DNA of 64,000 nt, from NCBI GenBank assembly GCA_965221595.1, contig OZ244900.1, forward strand, positions 2,232,001 through 2,296,000, given 5' to 3'. The DNA is from JAAXGX01 sp965221595. Its GTDB lineage: Bacteria > Acidobacteriota > Vicinamibacteria > Vicinamibacterales > UBA8438. The position numbers and the translations under genes are program-made. Of this stretch, positions 50,556 through 59,991 are shown one piece after another; position 1 is the first letter of the stretch; each line of letters starts with the position of its first letter. Under the pieces are notes generated by a model. The model made no database searches. It worked only from the letters and a program-made list of their open reading frames with translations, and was not told the origin of the DNA.

Positions 50556-51824
50556 ATGACAAGCAACGGACCGCTCGACCGCCGCACCTTCCTGCGCGCG
50601 TCCGGGGTCGCGCTGGCGCTGCCGCTGCTCGAATCGATGCACCCGGCGCTGGCGCGCGCGGCGGCCGCGTCGCCGAAGCGCCTGGTGACGATCTGCAGCA
50701 CGCTTGGACTCTACTCGGATTCCTGGTTCCCGACGACGGCCGGCACCGACTATGAGGCGACCGAGTACCTGCGACTCATCGACGGCCACCGGGCGCGGTA
50801 CTCGCTGTTCACGGGGTTCTCGCACGAAGAGCAGAGCGGCCGGCAGCCGCACAACTCGGAAATCACCTGGCTGACGGCCGCCCGGCGGCCCGGCCTCGAC
50901 GGGTTCCGCAACACCATCTCGCTCGACCAGGCAGCCGCGAACCACCTCGGGTACGTCACGCGGTTTCCTTCGATCGTCCTGGCCACGGCCACCTCGCAGA
51001 GTCAATCCTTCACGACAAGCGGCGCGATGGTCCCGGCCGAGACCAGCCCGGCGCGCCTGTTCAGGAACCTGTTCCTGCAGGGCACACCCGAGGAGGTCGA
51101 GCGCGAGGCGCGGAGTCTCAACGACGGCGGCAGCATTCTCGATCGGCTCAAGTCGCAGACGGCGGCGCTGCGCCGCCGCGTCAGCGCGATCGACCAGCAG
51201 AAGCTCGACGCGTACTTCGAGGCGGTGCGCACGGCGGAGTTGGAGCTCGGCGAAGTGCAGGCCTGGCAGCAGCGGCCCAAGCCGGCCGTCGCTGCGGAGC
51301 AGCCGGAGGACATCCCGAACCCCGCCGATCTCATCGGACGCATCAAGGTGCTGTTCCGCATGCTGCCCCTGATCCTGGAGACCGACTCGTCGCGGGTCAT
51401 CAGCCTCATGATCCAGGACCACGGCGTCGTGCCGCAGGTCGCGGGGGTGACCTCCGATCAGCACAGCCTGTCGCATCACGGCCAGGACGAGGCCAAGATC
51501 GCGCAGCTCAAGAGAGTCGAGGTCGAGATTGTCAAGGCATTCGGCGGCCTGTTGACCGAGCTCACCGAGCGCAGCGACGCCAACGGTCCGCTCCTCGACC
51601 AGACGACGGTTCTGTTCGGCAGCAATCTCGGCAACGCAAACGCGCACACGCCGGTCGACCTGCCCATTCTGGTCGCGGGCGGCGGCTTCTCCCACGGACG
51701 GCATATCGTGCACGAGGGCGAGCACAACGCACCGCTGTGCAACCTGTACGTGACGCTGCTCCGGAACATGGGCGTGGAGACCGACGCGTTCGGCCAGAGC
51801 ACCGGGACGCTCACCTGGGCCTGA
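50556..51824 (+). CDS. Tat-exported DUF1552 protein, cassette 2
   Basis: A 422-residue DUF1552 protein. The twin-arginine-like signal is LDRRTFLRASGVALALPLLE. Then come VTICSTLGLYSDSWFPTTAG, LFTGFSHEEQSGRQPHNSEI, LATATSQSQSFTTSGAMVPA, DQHSLSHHGQDEAKIAQLKR (the conserved histidine site) and the C-terminal LFGSNLGNANAHTPVDLPIL. It is shorter and more divergent than the copies in cassettes 1 and 3. It lacks the PNN/LSC motif region in recognisable form, so its ligand may differ. A GGAGA Shine-Dalgarno lies in the preceding gene end. Confidence 0.85.
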   Translation: MTSNGPLDRRTFLRASGVALALPLLESMHPALARAAAASPKRLVTICSTLGLYSDSWFPTTAGTDYEATEYLRLIDGHRARYSLFTGFSHEEQSGRQPHNSEITWLTAARRPGLDGFRNTISLDQAAANHLGYVTRFPSIVLATATSQSQSFTTSGAMVPAETSPARLFRNLFLQGTPEEVEREARSLNDGGSILDRLKSQTAALRRRVSAIDQQKLDAYFEAVRTAELELGEVQAWQQRPKPAVAAEQPEDIPNPADLIGRIKVLFRMLPLILETDSSRVISLMIQDHGVVPQVAGVTSDQHSLSHHGQDEAKIAQLKRVEVEIVKAFGGLLTELTERSDANGPLLDQTTVLFGSNLGNANAHTPVDLPILVAGGGFSHGRHIVHEGEHNAPLCNLYVTLLRNMGVETDAFGQSTGTLTWA

Positions 51825-51855
51825 TCGGCATCTGCAGACAGACACGAGGGGAAGC

Positions 51856-52875
51856 GTGCGGGCCAGTACTCGACTGCCAGCCATTGCCGTTATCGGGTTG
51901 CTGCTGTCGGTGCCCTGCCTGGCGTGGGCGCAGACGGCGGGTCCGCCCCGCACACCCTGGGGCACGCCGGCGCTGGGCGGGCTCTGGGACTACAGCAGCA
52001 TCACGCCGCTGCAGCGGCCGGAAGAGTTCGCGGACCAGGAATTCCTCACGGAGGAGCAGGCCGCAGCGCTGGAGCAGGCCGCCGTCGACCGCGAGCAGGC
52101 CATCCTGGCAGCGCCGGCGCGGCGCGCCGAGGCAGGTGACGCCGCGGGCGCCAACAGTCATGCCTGGCAGTGGGGTCTCGACTTCGGCACGCGGGTGGTC
52201 GCCGACCGGCGCACCTCCCGCATCATCGATCCGCCGCACGGCCGGTTTCCGGAGATGACCGCGGCTGGCCGGCGCGACCAGGCGCGGCGCAGGGGTTTCG
52301 GCGCCATCCTGCCCGCGGACGACTACCGCGACCTGGGACAGGGCGACCGCTGTCTGGCGCTCCACGGCCTGCCCATCTCGCCGCTGCCCTACAACAACCT
52401 GGTCCAGTTGCTCCAGACGCCCGACCACTTCGCAATCTACGCCGAGGCGTTCCGCACCTGGCGCATCGTGCCCATCTCCAATCGGCCGCACGGCGTCATC
52501 CGGCAGCGCACGGGCGATGCGCGTGCGCGCTGGGAGGGCGACACGCTGGTCGTGGAGACGACGCGCTTCTCGCACCGCCTGCAGCAGGTCGGCGCGGGCC
52601 GCAACATCCGTCGACTCGTCGAACGCTTCACACGCGAGCGCGAAGACCTCATCCGCTACGAGTACACCGTGGACGACCCCACACGCTGGACTGCCCCGTG
52701 GACCGCGGCCCTCTCGCTCCGGGCGACCGCCGGTCCGCTGTTCGAGGTGGCCTGCCACGAGGGCAACTACGCCATCGAGAACATCCTGCGCGGCGCCCGC
52801 GCACAGGACGGCACGCCGAAGGCCCCGGTAGCCGAGCCGGGCGTCATCTGCTGGGACTGCGAAGCGCAGCACTGA
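51856..52875 (+). CDS. Secreted CHEGNY-family protein, cassette 2
   Basis: A 339-residue exported protein, the shortest intact member of the family. GTG 51856 has GAGGGG upstream and leads into the signal LPAIAVIGLLLSVPCLAWAQ. Blocks shared with the paralogues: ALGGLWDYSSITPLQRPEEF, IIDPPHGRFPEMTAAGR, LGQGDRCLALHGLP, TGDARARWEGDTLVVETTRF, DPTRWTAPWTAALSLRATAG, LFEVACHEGNYAIENILRGA. Two cysteines close to the C-terminus (ICWDCEAQH) form a CxxC not followed by His at haem spacing. It is third in the cassette after the cytochrome and DUF1552 genes, which repeats the association seen in cassette 1. The function is unknown. Confidence 0.75.
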   Translation: MRASTRLPAIAVIGLLLSVPCLAWAQTAGPPRTPWGTPALGGLWDYSSITPLQRPEEFADQEFLTEEQAAALEQAAVDREQAILAAPARRAEAGDAAGANSHAWQWGLDFGTRVVADRRTSRIIDPPHGRFPEMTAAGRRDQARRRGFGAILPADDYRDLGQGDRCLALHGLPISPLPYNNLVQLLQTPDHFAIYAEAFRTWRIVPISNRPHGVIRQRTGDARARWEGDTLVVETTRFSHRLQQVGAGRNIRRLVERFTREREDLIRYEYTVDDPTRWTAPWTAALSLRATAGPLFEVACHEGNYAIENILRGARAQDGTPKAPVAEPGVICWDCEAQH

Positions 52876-52969
52876 CAGCTGCCGGCCGACGGGCCGCTCC
52901 TCCGCAACCCGCGCGGACCGCACCGCAACGGCCGCGTACGTCCCACGCCTGCCCGCGGTCGAATTCGCC

Positions 52970-52975
52970 TAAGAT
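52970..52975 (+). promoter_or_regulatory. Promoter -10 box for the RND operon
   Basis: TAAGAT followed by 6 bases (GGGGTC) and ATG 52982. The arrangement is the same as at 46713, 57477 and 19437 and predicts a leaderless mRNA. Confidence 0.45.
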
Positions 52976-52981
52976 GGGGTC

Positions 52982-54328
52982 ATGCTGCCGAGATACGTCG
53001 GCGCGGTTCTGCTGGTCGCTCTGGGCGCCGGTGGCGCTCTGGTCTACCAGCGCGCCATGCCGACCGGCGACAGCGGTCCGGGGCGGGCGGGCGGCGGGCC
53101 GCCGGGCGGGTTCCGCCCGGGCGGGGGCCGGGGCGCGTTCGTCGCCCAGCCGCTGCGCGTGGATGCGGCGGGCGTCGTGCGGACCGACATCGCCGAGCAG
53201 CTCCAGCTCGTGGGCAACCTGGTGGGTGCCGCCAGCGTCGAAGTCGCGCCGAAGATCAACGGTCGACTGCGGCGCATCGACGCACGGCTCGGCGATCCGG
53301 TGGCGCAGGGGCAGGAGATCGCGCGGGTGGAGGACGACGAGCTCCGCCAGCAGGTGAGCCAGGCCGAAGCCTCGTACGAGGTGGCGCGCGCGACCGTGCG
53401 GCAGCGCGAGGCCGACCTGGTTCTGGCGCGAACGAACCGGGAGCGTTCGCAGGACCTGTTCGCCCGCGCGCTGCTGTCGCGCCAGGACCTCGACGATGCC
53501 GAGGCCCGCTACCAGGCGGCCAACGCCCAGCTCGACCTGGCGCGCGCGCAGTTCGACGCGGCCGGCGCCCGGCTCGAGGAGCTGCGCATCAACCTGGAGA
53601 ACACCGTCATGGTGTCGCCGGTCGACGGCTTCATCGGACGGCGGTATCTGGATCCGGGCGCGTACGTGACGTCGAACACCGCCGTCGCGTCCGTGGTCGA
53701 CATCAGCCTCGTCCGCCTGGTGGCCAACCTCGTCGAGCGCGACCTGCGGCTCGTGCAGGAGGGGCTGACGGCCCGCATCGAGGTCGACGCGTTCCCGTCC
53801 GAGACCTTCGAAGGCCGCGTGGCGCGGATTGCCCCGATCCTGGATCCAGCCACCCGGACGGCAGAGATCGAGATCGAGGTTCTCAACCCCGACTTCCGCC
53901 TGAAGCCAGGCATGTACGCACGCGTCGCACTCGTCGTCGGCAGCAAGAGCCGGGCGTTGGCCGTGCCGCGCGAGGCGGTGGTCATCCGCAGCGCCGCCCG
54001 CGGAGCGTTCCGGGTGGACGACCGCGGCGAGGCGCCGACGGCGCAGTTCGTCGCCCTGGTGACCGGACTCGAAGACGAGCACCACGTCGAGGTGCTCGGC
54101 GGCCTGGCGGAGGGCGACTGGGTGGTGACCACCGGCGCCGCAGGCCTGCAGCACGGCGACCCCATTCGACTGACGGCGGCCGGCAAGCCGGGCCGCAGAC
54201 CGGCCGGATACCGCGCGGCGGAGGCGGCGCTGTCCGATCGCCGCCTGCGGGCGGGTGCCGCCGCCGACCGCCGCGCCCCGGCGGAGGTGGCCCCGGACCG
54301 CGCCGAGAAGGAGATTGAATCCCCATGA
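52982..54328 (+). CDS. RND efflux periplasmic adaptor (membrane fusion protein)
   Basis: A 448-residue adaptor. An N-terminal membrane anchor (YVGAVLLVALGAGGALVY) is followed by a Gly/Pro-rich linker, then a split lipoyl domain (VEVAPKINGRLRRIDARLGD and NTVMVSPVDGFIGRRYLDPG). A coiled-coil hairpin (about 125-195), a beta-barrel domain (VRLVANLVERDLRLVQEGLT) and a membrane-proximal part (GLEDEHHVEVLGGLAEGDWV) complete the fold. It would link the inner-membrane pump encoded next to an outer-membrane channel not encoded here. The stop overlaps the permease ATG, so the two are coupled. The C-terminal 50 residues are arginine-rich and unusual. Confidence 0.9.
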   Translation: MLPRYVGAVLLVALGAGGALVYQRAMPTGDSGPGRAGGGPPGGFRPGGGRGAFVAQPLRVDAAGVVRTDIAEQLQLVGNLVGAASVEVAPKINGRLRRIDARLGDPVAQGQEIARVEDDELRQQVSQAEASYEVARATVRQREADLVLARTNRERSQDLFARALLSRQDLDDAEARYQAANAQLDLARAQFDAAGARLEELRINLENTVMVSPVDGFIGRRYLDPGAYVTSNTAVASVVDISLVRLVANLVERDLRLVQEGLTARIEVDAFPSETFEGRVARIAPILDPATRTAEIEIEVLNPDFRLKPGMYARVALVVGSKSRALAVPREAVVIRSAARGAFRVDDRGEAPTAQFVALVTGLEDEHHVEVLGGLAEGDWVVTTGAAGLQHGDPIRLTAAGKPGRRPAGYRAAEAALSDRRLRAGAAADRRAPAEVAPDRAEKEIESP

Positions 54329-57300
54329 GCCTGCCCGGCGTGGCTGTCCGGCGGCCGGTGACGATGTCCATGATCAGCATCGCGATCGTGCTGCTCGGCA
54401 TCGTGGCGCTGTCCCGCCTGCCCGTCGATCTGATGCCCGACGTGACGTTCCCGAGCCTGACGGTGACGGTCGAGTACCCCGACGTCGGCCCGCTGGAGAT
54501 GGAGGAGCTCGTCACCCGGCCCCTGGAACAGGCCGTGGCCGCGATCGCGGGTCTCGAGGAGGTGGTTTCCACCTCCCAGGAGGGTACGAGCCAGGTGCGC
54601 CTGAACTTCGGTTGGGGCACCGACCTGAACGAGGCAGCCGACGATCTGCGGTCGCGGCTGGACCGCATCCGGGGACGGCTGCCCGAGGACGCGGAGCCGC
54701 CGGTCGTCTTCAAGTTCGACGCCGCCAACGCGCCCATCATGTTCCTCGGACTGGAAGGTGACCTCGCGCCGGTGGCGCTGCGCGAGCTGGCCGAGAACGA
54801 CCTCTCGTCGCGCCTGGAGCGGGTGCCCGGCGTGGCTGCGGTGACGGTGCGGGGCGGGCTGCGCCGGCAGATCCGCGTCGAGCTGGCCAAGGACAAGATC
54901 ACCGCGCTCGACCTCGCGCTGAACGAGATCATCGACCTGCTGCAGACCGAGAACCAGAACGTGCCGATCGGGGAACTCGACGACGGCGACATGACCTACC
55001 TGTTGCGGAGCCCGGGGCAGTTCGCGAACCTCGACGACATCCGCAACGTGGTCGTGATGACGCGCGGCGGGGTCCCGGTCTACCTGCGCGACATCGCGGA
55101 GGTGACCGACGGCACGGAGGACCAGGAGGAACTGATCCGCATCAACGGACGGACGGCCGTCCAGATGGCGGTCAGCAAACAGTCCGGGCGTAACACCGTG
55201 GCGGTTGCGCGGGCCGTCCGCGCCGAGATCGATCGCATCAACACGGAAATGCCCGGGGTCCGCCTCATCACGCGCATGGACTCGGCGGTCTTCGTCGAGC
55301 GCTCGATCAACGCGGTGCGCAACGTCGTGCTGTGGGGCGCCGTGCTGGTCGTGGTGGTCCTGTTCGCCTTCCTGCGCAACGTGCGGACGACGCTCATCGT
55401 CTGCGCCGCCATCCCGATATCCGTCATCGGGACGTTCGCGCTGGTCTATTTCGCCGGCTTCACTCTCAACACGCTGACGTTCGGTGGACTGGCGCTCGGC
55501 GTCGGCATGATCGTCGACGCCTCGATTGTCGTGCTCGAGAACACGTTCCGGCACATGGAGGGCGGCAAGCGCCGCGCGGCCGCCAGCGTGGACGGCACGG
55601 AAGAGGTCAGCGGGGCTATTACGGCGTCGACCCTCACGCAGGTGGCGGTATTCCTGCCGCTGCTGTTTCTGACCGGGATCTCGAGCATCGTGTTCGGGCA
55701 GCTCGCCGTCGTCGTGATGATCGCGCTCGCCATGTCGCTGTTCGTGGCCGTGACCCTGGTCCCGGTGATGACGTCGCGGCTGCTGCGCCTGCCGCCGCCG
55801 GCAGACCAGCGCAGCGGCGTCTACGGCCGGTTGCTGACGCTCAGCGAGCGCGGCCTGGAGCGGATCGACGACGTCTACCAGCACGCCATCCGCGCGGCGC
55901 TCGCCCACCGATTGACGGTGCTGGCCACCGCCGGCGCGCTCGTCTGGGCGGCGGTGATGCTGGCGCCCGCCATTCCCGTCGAGCTGACCCCGGAGGTCGA
56001 CGAGGGCGAGCTCCGCATCTACGCGGAGCTGCCGATCGGAACCCGCTTCGAGCGGACCCGCGACGTCATGCTGACGCTGGAGGAGCGCATCAGGACGGAG
56101 GTGCCCGAGTCCGTCAACGTCACCACCCAGGTCGGCGGCGGCCGCGGGCCGTTCGGGGGCGGGTCCAGCCACCGCGGATCGATGACCGTGACGCTCGTCG
56201 AAAAGATCGCGCGGGAACGGACGAGCAACGAGATCGCGATCGCGCTGCGCCGCTCGTTGAACGACCTGCCCGGCGTCATCGTCAGGACGCGGGCCTCCGG
56301 CGGCAACCGCATGATGACGCGGCTGATGCGCAGCGGCTCCGGCGACGACGCGCGGCTGGCGCTGGAGATCCGCGGGCACGACCTCGAGGACGCCCGCCGG
56401 GTGTCGGAACGGGCCGTGGCGGTGATGAACAACACCGTCGGGGTCGCCGACGCGGAGGTGGCAACCGAGCACGGACGTCCGGAGCTCGCGGTCCAGGTCG
56501 ATCGGGCCAAAGCGGCGCTGCTCGGGCTCCGCGTGTCGCAGGTGGCCGACGCGCTGCGCACCGGCGTGGCCGGCACCGAGGCCGCCTTCTACCGCGAGCG
56601 GGGCGACGAGTACCCCATCGTCGTGCGGCTCCGCGAGGCGGACCGGGTGCGGACGGGCGACATCAACGATGTCCCGCTGCGCACGCCGACGGGGATGGTG
56701 ATACCTGCCCGCACCGTCATCGCCGTGCGGGCCGACTCCGGCCCCGGGCAGATCGAGCGCAAGAACCAGGAGCGGATCGTCCGGGTGAACGCGGAGATCG
56801 AGACGACGCTGAGCGAAGCGGTCGCCGCCGTCAACGCGCGGATCCCGGAACTGGAGGCACCGACCGATTTCGCAGTCGGCTTCGGTGCCGAGGTCGAGGA
56901 GCAGGCTCGCTCGTTCGGGCAGATGGGACTCGTCCTGATGCTGGCCATGTTCCTCGTCTACGCGGTGATGGCCGCGCAGTTCGAGTCGCTGCGCGACCCG
57001 TTCATCATCCTGCTCTCGATCCCGCTCGCCGGCATCGGCATCGTCGGGTCGCTGCTCGTCACCGGAACCCCGTTCAGCATCCAGGCGTTCATGGGCGTCA
57101 TCGTCCTCGGGGGGCTCGTCGTCAACAATGCCATCCTGCTCGTCGACTACACGAACATCCTGCGGCGCCGCGACGGGCTGGCGCTGCGCGCGGCCGTGGA
57201 GCAGGCCGGTCGTACGCGGCTGCGCCCGATCCTGATGACCACCACGACCACCCTGCTCGGGATGCTGCCGATGGCGCTGGGTATCGGCGAGGGATCGGAG

Positions 57301-57456
57301 CTGCAGGCGCCGCTCGCCCGTGTGATAATCGGCGGGCTGGCGTCGTCGACGCTGGTGACCCTGATCGTGGTGCCGGTCGTCTACACCCTGTTCGAGGAAG
57401 GCCTGGGCGCGCTGTCGCGGCGGCCGCGGCAGGCGCCGGCGCGGGCTGCGCCGTGA
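54325..57456 (+). CDS. RND efflux permease (AcrB/HAE1 family)
   Basis: A 1043-residue inner-membrane proton/drug antiporter with the classical 12-helix, two-loop layout. Recognisable parts are RRPVTMSMISIAIVLLGIVA (TM1), PDVTFPSLTVTVEYPDVGPL, the RND motif around LTFGGLALGVGMIVDASIVV (TM4) with the proton-relay Asp, ENTFRHMEGG, LALFVAVTLVP-like TM6 (FVAVTLVPVMTSRLLRLPPP), and the second half ending MTTTTTLLGMLPMALGIGEG. The substrate specificity is not clear. The lack of a third-gene outer-membrane factor nearby means it shares a channel encoded elsewhere. ATG 54325 overlaps the adaptor stop by 4 bases. Confidence 0.93.
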   Translation: MSLPGVAVRRPVTMSMISIAIVLLGIVALSRLPVDLMPDVTFPSLTVTVEYPDVGPLEMEELVTRPLEQAVAAIAGLEEVVSTSQEGTSQVRLNFGWGTDLNEAADDLRSRLDRIRGRLPEDAEPPVVFKFDAANAPIMFLGLEGDLAPVALRELAENDLSSRLERVPGVAAVTVRGGLRRQIRVELAKDKITALDLALNEIIDLLQTENQNVPIGELDDGDMTYLLRSPGQFANLDDIRNVVVMTRGGVPVYLRDIAEVTDGTEDQEELIRINGRTAVQMAVSKQSGRNTVAVARAVRAEIDRINTEMPGVRLITRMDSAVFVERSINAVRNVVLWGAVLVVVVLFAFLRNVRTTLIVCAAIPISVIGTFALVYFAGFTLNTLTFGGLALGVGMIVDASIVVLENTFRHMEGGKRRAAASVDGTEEVSGAITASTLTQVAVFLPLLFLTGISSIVFGQLAVVVMIALAMSLFVAVTLVPVMTSRLLRLPPPADQRSGVYGRLLTLSERGLERIDDVYQHAIRAALAHRLTVLATAGALVWAAVMLAPAIPVELTPEVDEGELRIYAELPIGTRFERTRDVMLTLEERIRTEVPESVNVTTQVGGGRGPFGGGSSHRGSMTVTLVEKIARERTSNEIAIALRRSLNDLPGVIVRTRASGGNRMMTRLMRSGSGDDARLALEIRGHDLEDARRVSERAVAVMNNTVGVADAEVATEHGRPELAVQVDRAKAALLGLRVSQVADALRTGVAGTEAAFYRERGDEYPIVVRLREADRVRTGDINDVPLRTPTGMVIPARTVIAVRADSGPGQIERKNQERIVRVNAEIETTLSEAVAAVNARIPELEAPTDFAVGFGAEVEEQARSFGQMGLVLMLAMFLVYAVMAAQFESLRDPFIILLSIPLAGIGIVGSLLVTGTPFSIQAFMGVIVLGGLVVNNAILLVDYTNILRRRDGLALRAAVEQAGRTRLRPILMTTTTTLLGMLPMALGIGEGSELQAPLARVIIGGLASSTLVTLIVVPVVYTLFEEGLGALSRRPRQAPARAAP

Positions 57457-57476
57457 CCCACCCCGTCCCCCCGGTG

Positions 57477-57482
57477 TAGCAT
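57477..57482 (+). promoter_or_regulatory. Promoter -10 box for cassette 3
   Basis: TAGCAT, 6 bases before ATG 57489, with a GTGACC hexamer (57453-57458) 18 bases upstream as a possible -35. There is no Shine-Dalgarno, so a leaderless start is likely. Confidence 0.5.
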
Positions 57483-57488
57483 TGGCGC

Positions 57489-59975
57489 ATGCGCCGGCAG
57501 CACGCGCTGCTTCTCGCCTGCACCGCGTCACTGGCGGTCGTCCTCGACGCGCCCCGCCTGCAGGCTGCCGGACCGCAGGCATCCGGCGGCGCCACTATCC
57601 GCTCGGCGGAGGCGGCCCGCGCAACGCTGGACCGCTATTGCGTCGGTTGCCACAACGCGCGGCTCAAGGACGGCTACGGCGGCCTGACGCTGGACGCGGT
57701 CGCCGTCGATCTCGCCGACGCCGGGGCGCACGCGGCGGTGCTCGAGCGGGTCGTGCGCCGGGTCCGCGCCGGCCAGATGCCGCCGGCCGGTCGGCCGCGC
57801 CCGCCGGATGCGGTGCGCGCGTCGCTGGCAGGCTGGCTGGAATCCGAGCTCGACCGCGCGGCCGCCGCACATCCGAACCCGGGCCGCAAGGAACCGTTCC
57901 ACCGGCTCAACCGGGCCGAGTACCGCAACGCCGTGCGCGACCTGCTGGCGCTCGACGTCGACGTGGCCGCACTGCTGCCGGCGGACGACGCGGGCTACGG
58001 TTTCGACAACATCGCCGGCGTGCTGCGCATCAGCCAGTCGCAACTGGAGCAGTACCTCGCCGCCGCACGCAAGATCAGCCGCGAGGCGCTGGGGCGCGAA
58101 CTGCCGGCGCCCGCCGTGACCGAGTACCGCGTTGCCGAGACGCAGCCGCAGTACGACCACCTAGAGGGACTGCCGTTCGGCACGCGCGGAGGCCTGCTCG
58201 TGCGCCACCACTTCCCGCGCGACGGGACCTACGAGATTGCCGTCGACCTGCTCTGCCGCATCCAGGGCGAGTGCGACGGCAGCGTCGGCTTCGCCGACCG
58301 GCACGAGCTCGAGGTCGCCATCGACGGAGAGCGGGTGGCGCTGTTCACCCTGGAACCCCGGGCCGCGTTCCGGCCGCACGCGGAGCGCACCTGGCGCGTG
58401 CGTCTGCCGGTGGCCGCCGGCCCGCACGAAGTCGGCGTCGCCTTCCTCAAGCTGCCGTCCATCCGGGAGGCCGACTCGCGGGTGGAGCGGTTCCTCAAAC
58501 CCCACTACGTGACCGGGGTTGTGGGCGAACCGAGCCAGATGATCTACCAGCCGTTCGTGGACCGCGTGACCGTCGCCGGCCCGTTCGACAGCGCGGGCGC
58601 CGGCGACACGCCGAGTCGGCGGGCCATCCTCACCTGCCGGCCGGCAACCGCGGCCGACGAGGCGGCGTGTGCCGAGGCGATCCTGTCCCGACTCATGCGG
58701 CGTGCATTCCGGCGGCCGGTGACGGCGGCCGACGTCGCCGCGCTGATGCCGGCCTACCGGGTCGGCCGGGAGGTGGGCGGTCACTTCGAGGGCGGCCTCG
58801 AGGCCGCGCTGCGGCGGCTGCTGGTCAGCCCCGAGTTCCTGTTCCGCATCGAACACGACCCGGCCGGCATCGCGCCCGCAACGAACTACCGGGTCAGCGA
58901 CCTGGAACTGGCGTCGCGCTTGTCGTTCTTCCTGTGGAGCAGCATTCCCGATGACGCGCTGCTCGACGCGGCGGCGCGCGGGGACCTGAGTCGGCCCGAC
59001 GTCTACCGCCGAGAAGTGCGGCGGATGCTCGCCGACGCGCGGGTCACAGAGCTGGTCCGCAACTTCGCCGGCCAGTGGCTGCAACTCCGCAACCTGGACG
59101 CGGTGGAGATGGACTGGGCGCTGTTCCCCAACTTCGACGACGGCGTGCTGCTGGGGTTCCGCCGCGAGACGGAGCTGTTCGTCGAGAGCGTCCTGCGCGA
59201 GAACCACGGCGTCCTGGCGCTGCTGACGGCGGACTACACTTTCCTCAACGAGCGCCTGGCCCGGCACTACGGCGTGCCCGGCGTGTACGGCGACCGCTTC
59301 CGCCGTGTTGCGGTGAGCGACCCCCGCCGGCAGGGACTGCTGGGCCACGGCAGCGTGCTGACGGTCACGTCGCGCCCGAACCGCACGTCGCCGGTGCTGC
59401 GCGGCAAGTGGATCCTGGCCAACCTGCTCGGCGCCCCGCCGGCCGACCCGCCGGCCGACGTGCCGGCGCTGGAAGAAGATGCCGTGGGCAACCACAGCCG
59501 GGCGGACACGGTGCGCGCGCGCCTGGCGCAGCACCGGCGCAATCCGGTCTGCGCCGGCTGCCACGCGCAGATCGACCCGCCGGGGTTCGCGCTGGAGAAC
59601 TTCGACGCCGTCGGGCGCTGGCGCGAGGTGGACGACCGGTTTCGGCCCATCGACGCCTCGGGCACGCTGCCGGACGGCACCGCATTCGACGGGGTCGTGG
59701 GCTTCCGCAACGCGCTGGCGAGCGATCCCGAACGGTTCGTCACGAACGTCACCGAGAAGCTGCTGACGTACGCCCTGGGCCGCGGCCTCGAGCCGTACGA
59801 CCTGCCGGCCGTGCGCCGCATCGTGCGCGACGCGGCACCGGACTACCGACTCCAGGACGTGCTCCTGGGCATCGCCGACAGCGTGCCGTTTCAAATGCGG
59901 CGGTCGGCTGCCCGGGAGGGGCAGGGGTCTCCGCAAGCGAATGGCGGGTTGCGGGACGCAGCCCCGTCCAATTGA
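57489..59975 (+). CDS. DUF1587/DUF1592/DUF1588/DUF1585 cytochrome c protein, cassette 3
   Basis: An 828-residue exported dihaem protein, closest in the window to the one at 29970. The first haem is CVGCH (about 51-55). DUF1587 is FHRLNRAEYRNAVRDLLALD and AGYGFDNIAGVLRIS. A carbohydrate-binding-like insert follows, then DUF1595 MRRAFRRPVTAADVAAL, DUF1592 SRLSFFLWSSIPDDALLDAA with YTFLNERLARHYGVPGV, DUF1588 RTSPVLRGKWILANLLGAPP with second haem CAGCH (about 688-692), and DUF1585 VTEKLLTYALGRGLEPYD. The last 20 or so codons (REGQGSPQANGGLRDAAPSN) are encoded by a dispersed repeat element rather than by family sequence. It heads the third cassette and has a leaderless-type promoter. Confidence 0.88.
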   Translation: MRRQHALLLACTASLAVVLDAPRLQAAGPQASGGATIRSAEAARATLDRYCVGCHNARLKDGYGGLTLDAVAVDLADAGAHAAVLERVVRRVRAGQMPPAGRPRPPDAVRASLAGWLESELDRAAAAHPNPGRKEPFHRLNRAEYRNAVRDLLALDVDVAALLPADDAGYGFDNIAGVLRISQSQLEQYLAAARKISREALGRELPAPAVTEYRVAETQPQYDHLEGLPFGTRGGLLVRHHFPRDGTYEIAVDLLCRIQGECDGSVGFADRHELEVAIDGERVALFTLEPRAAFRPHAERTWRVRLPVAAGPHEVGVAFLKLPSIREADSRVERFLKPHYVTGVVGEPSQMIYQPFVDRVTVAGPFDSAGAGDTPSRRAILTCRPATAADEAACAEAILSRLMRRAFRRPVTAADVAALMPAYRVGREVGGHFEGGLEAALRRLLVSPEFLFRIEHDPAGIAPATNYRVSDLELASRLSFFLWSSIPDDALLDAAARGDLSRPDVYRREVRRMLADARVTELVRNFAGQWLQLRNLDAVEMDWALFPNFDDGVLLGFRRETELFVESVLRENHGVLALLTADYTFLNERLARHYGVPGVYGDRFRRVAVSDPRRQGLLGHGSVLTVTSRPNRTSPVLRGKWILANLLGAPPADPPADVPALEEDAVGNHSRADTVRARLAQHRRNPVCAGCHAQIDPPGFALENFDAVGRWREVDDRFRPIDASGTLPDGTAFDGVVGFRNALASDPERFVTNVTEKLLTYALGRGLEPYDLPAVRRIVRDAAPDYRLQDVLLGIADSVPFQMRRSAAREGQGSPQANGGLRDAAPSN

Positions 59976-59977
59976 AG
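59911..59977 (+). repeat. Dispersed repeat, copy C, forming the 3' end of a gene
   Basis: Contains GGGGTCTCCGCAAGCGAATG, then GCGGGACGCAGCCCCGTCC and GAAG, matching the end of copies A (24761-24844) and B (39126-39212). It supplies the C-terminal codons and TGA of the cytochrome gene and stops 14 bases before the DUF1552 ATG. Confidence 0.6.
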
Positions 59978-59991
59978 CACCGGAGCCACTC

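Noticed and set aside
53509..57582. 1357-codon reverse frame opposite the RND genes
   Set aside because: His/Asp/Arg-rich shadow of the RND adaptor and permease; no start signal or domain.
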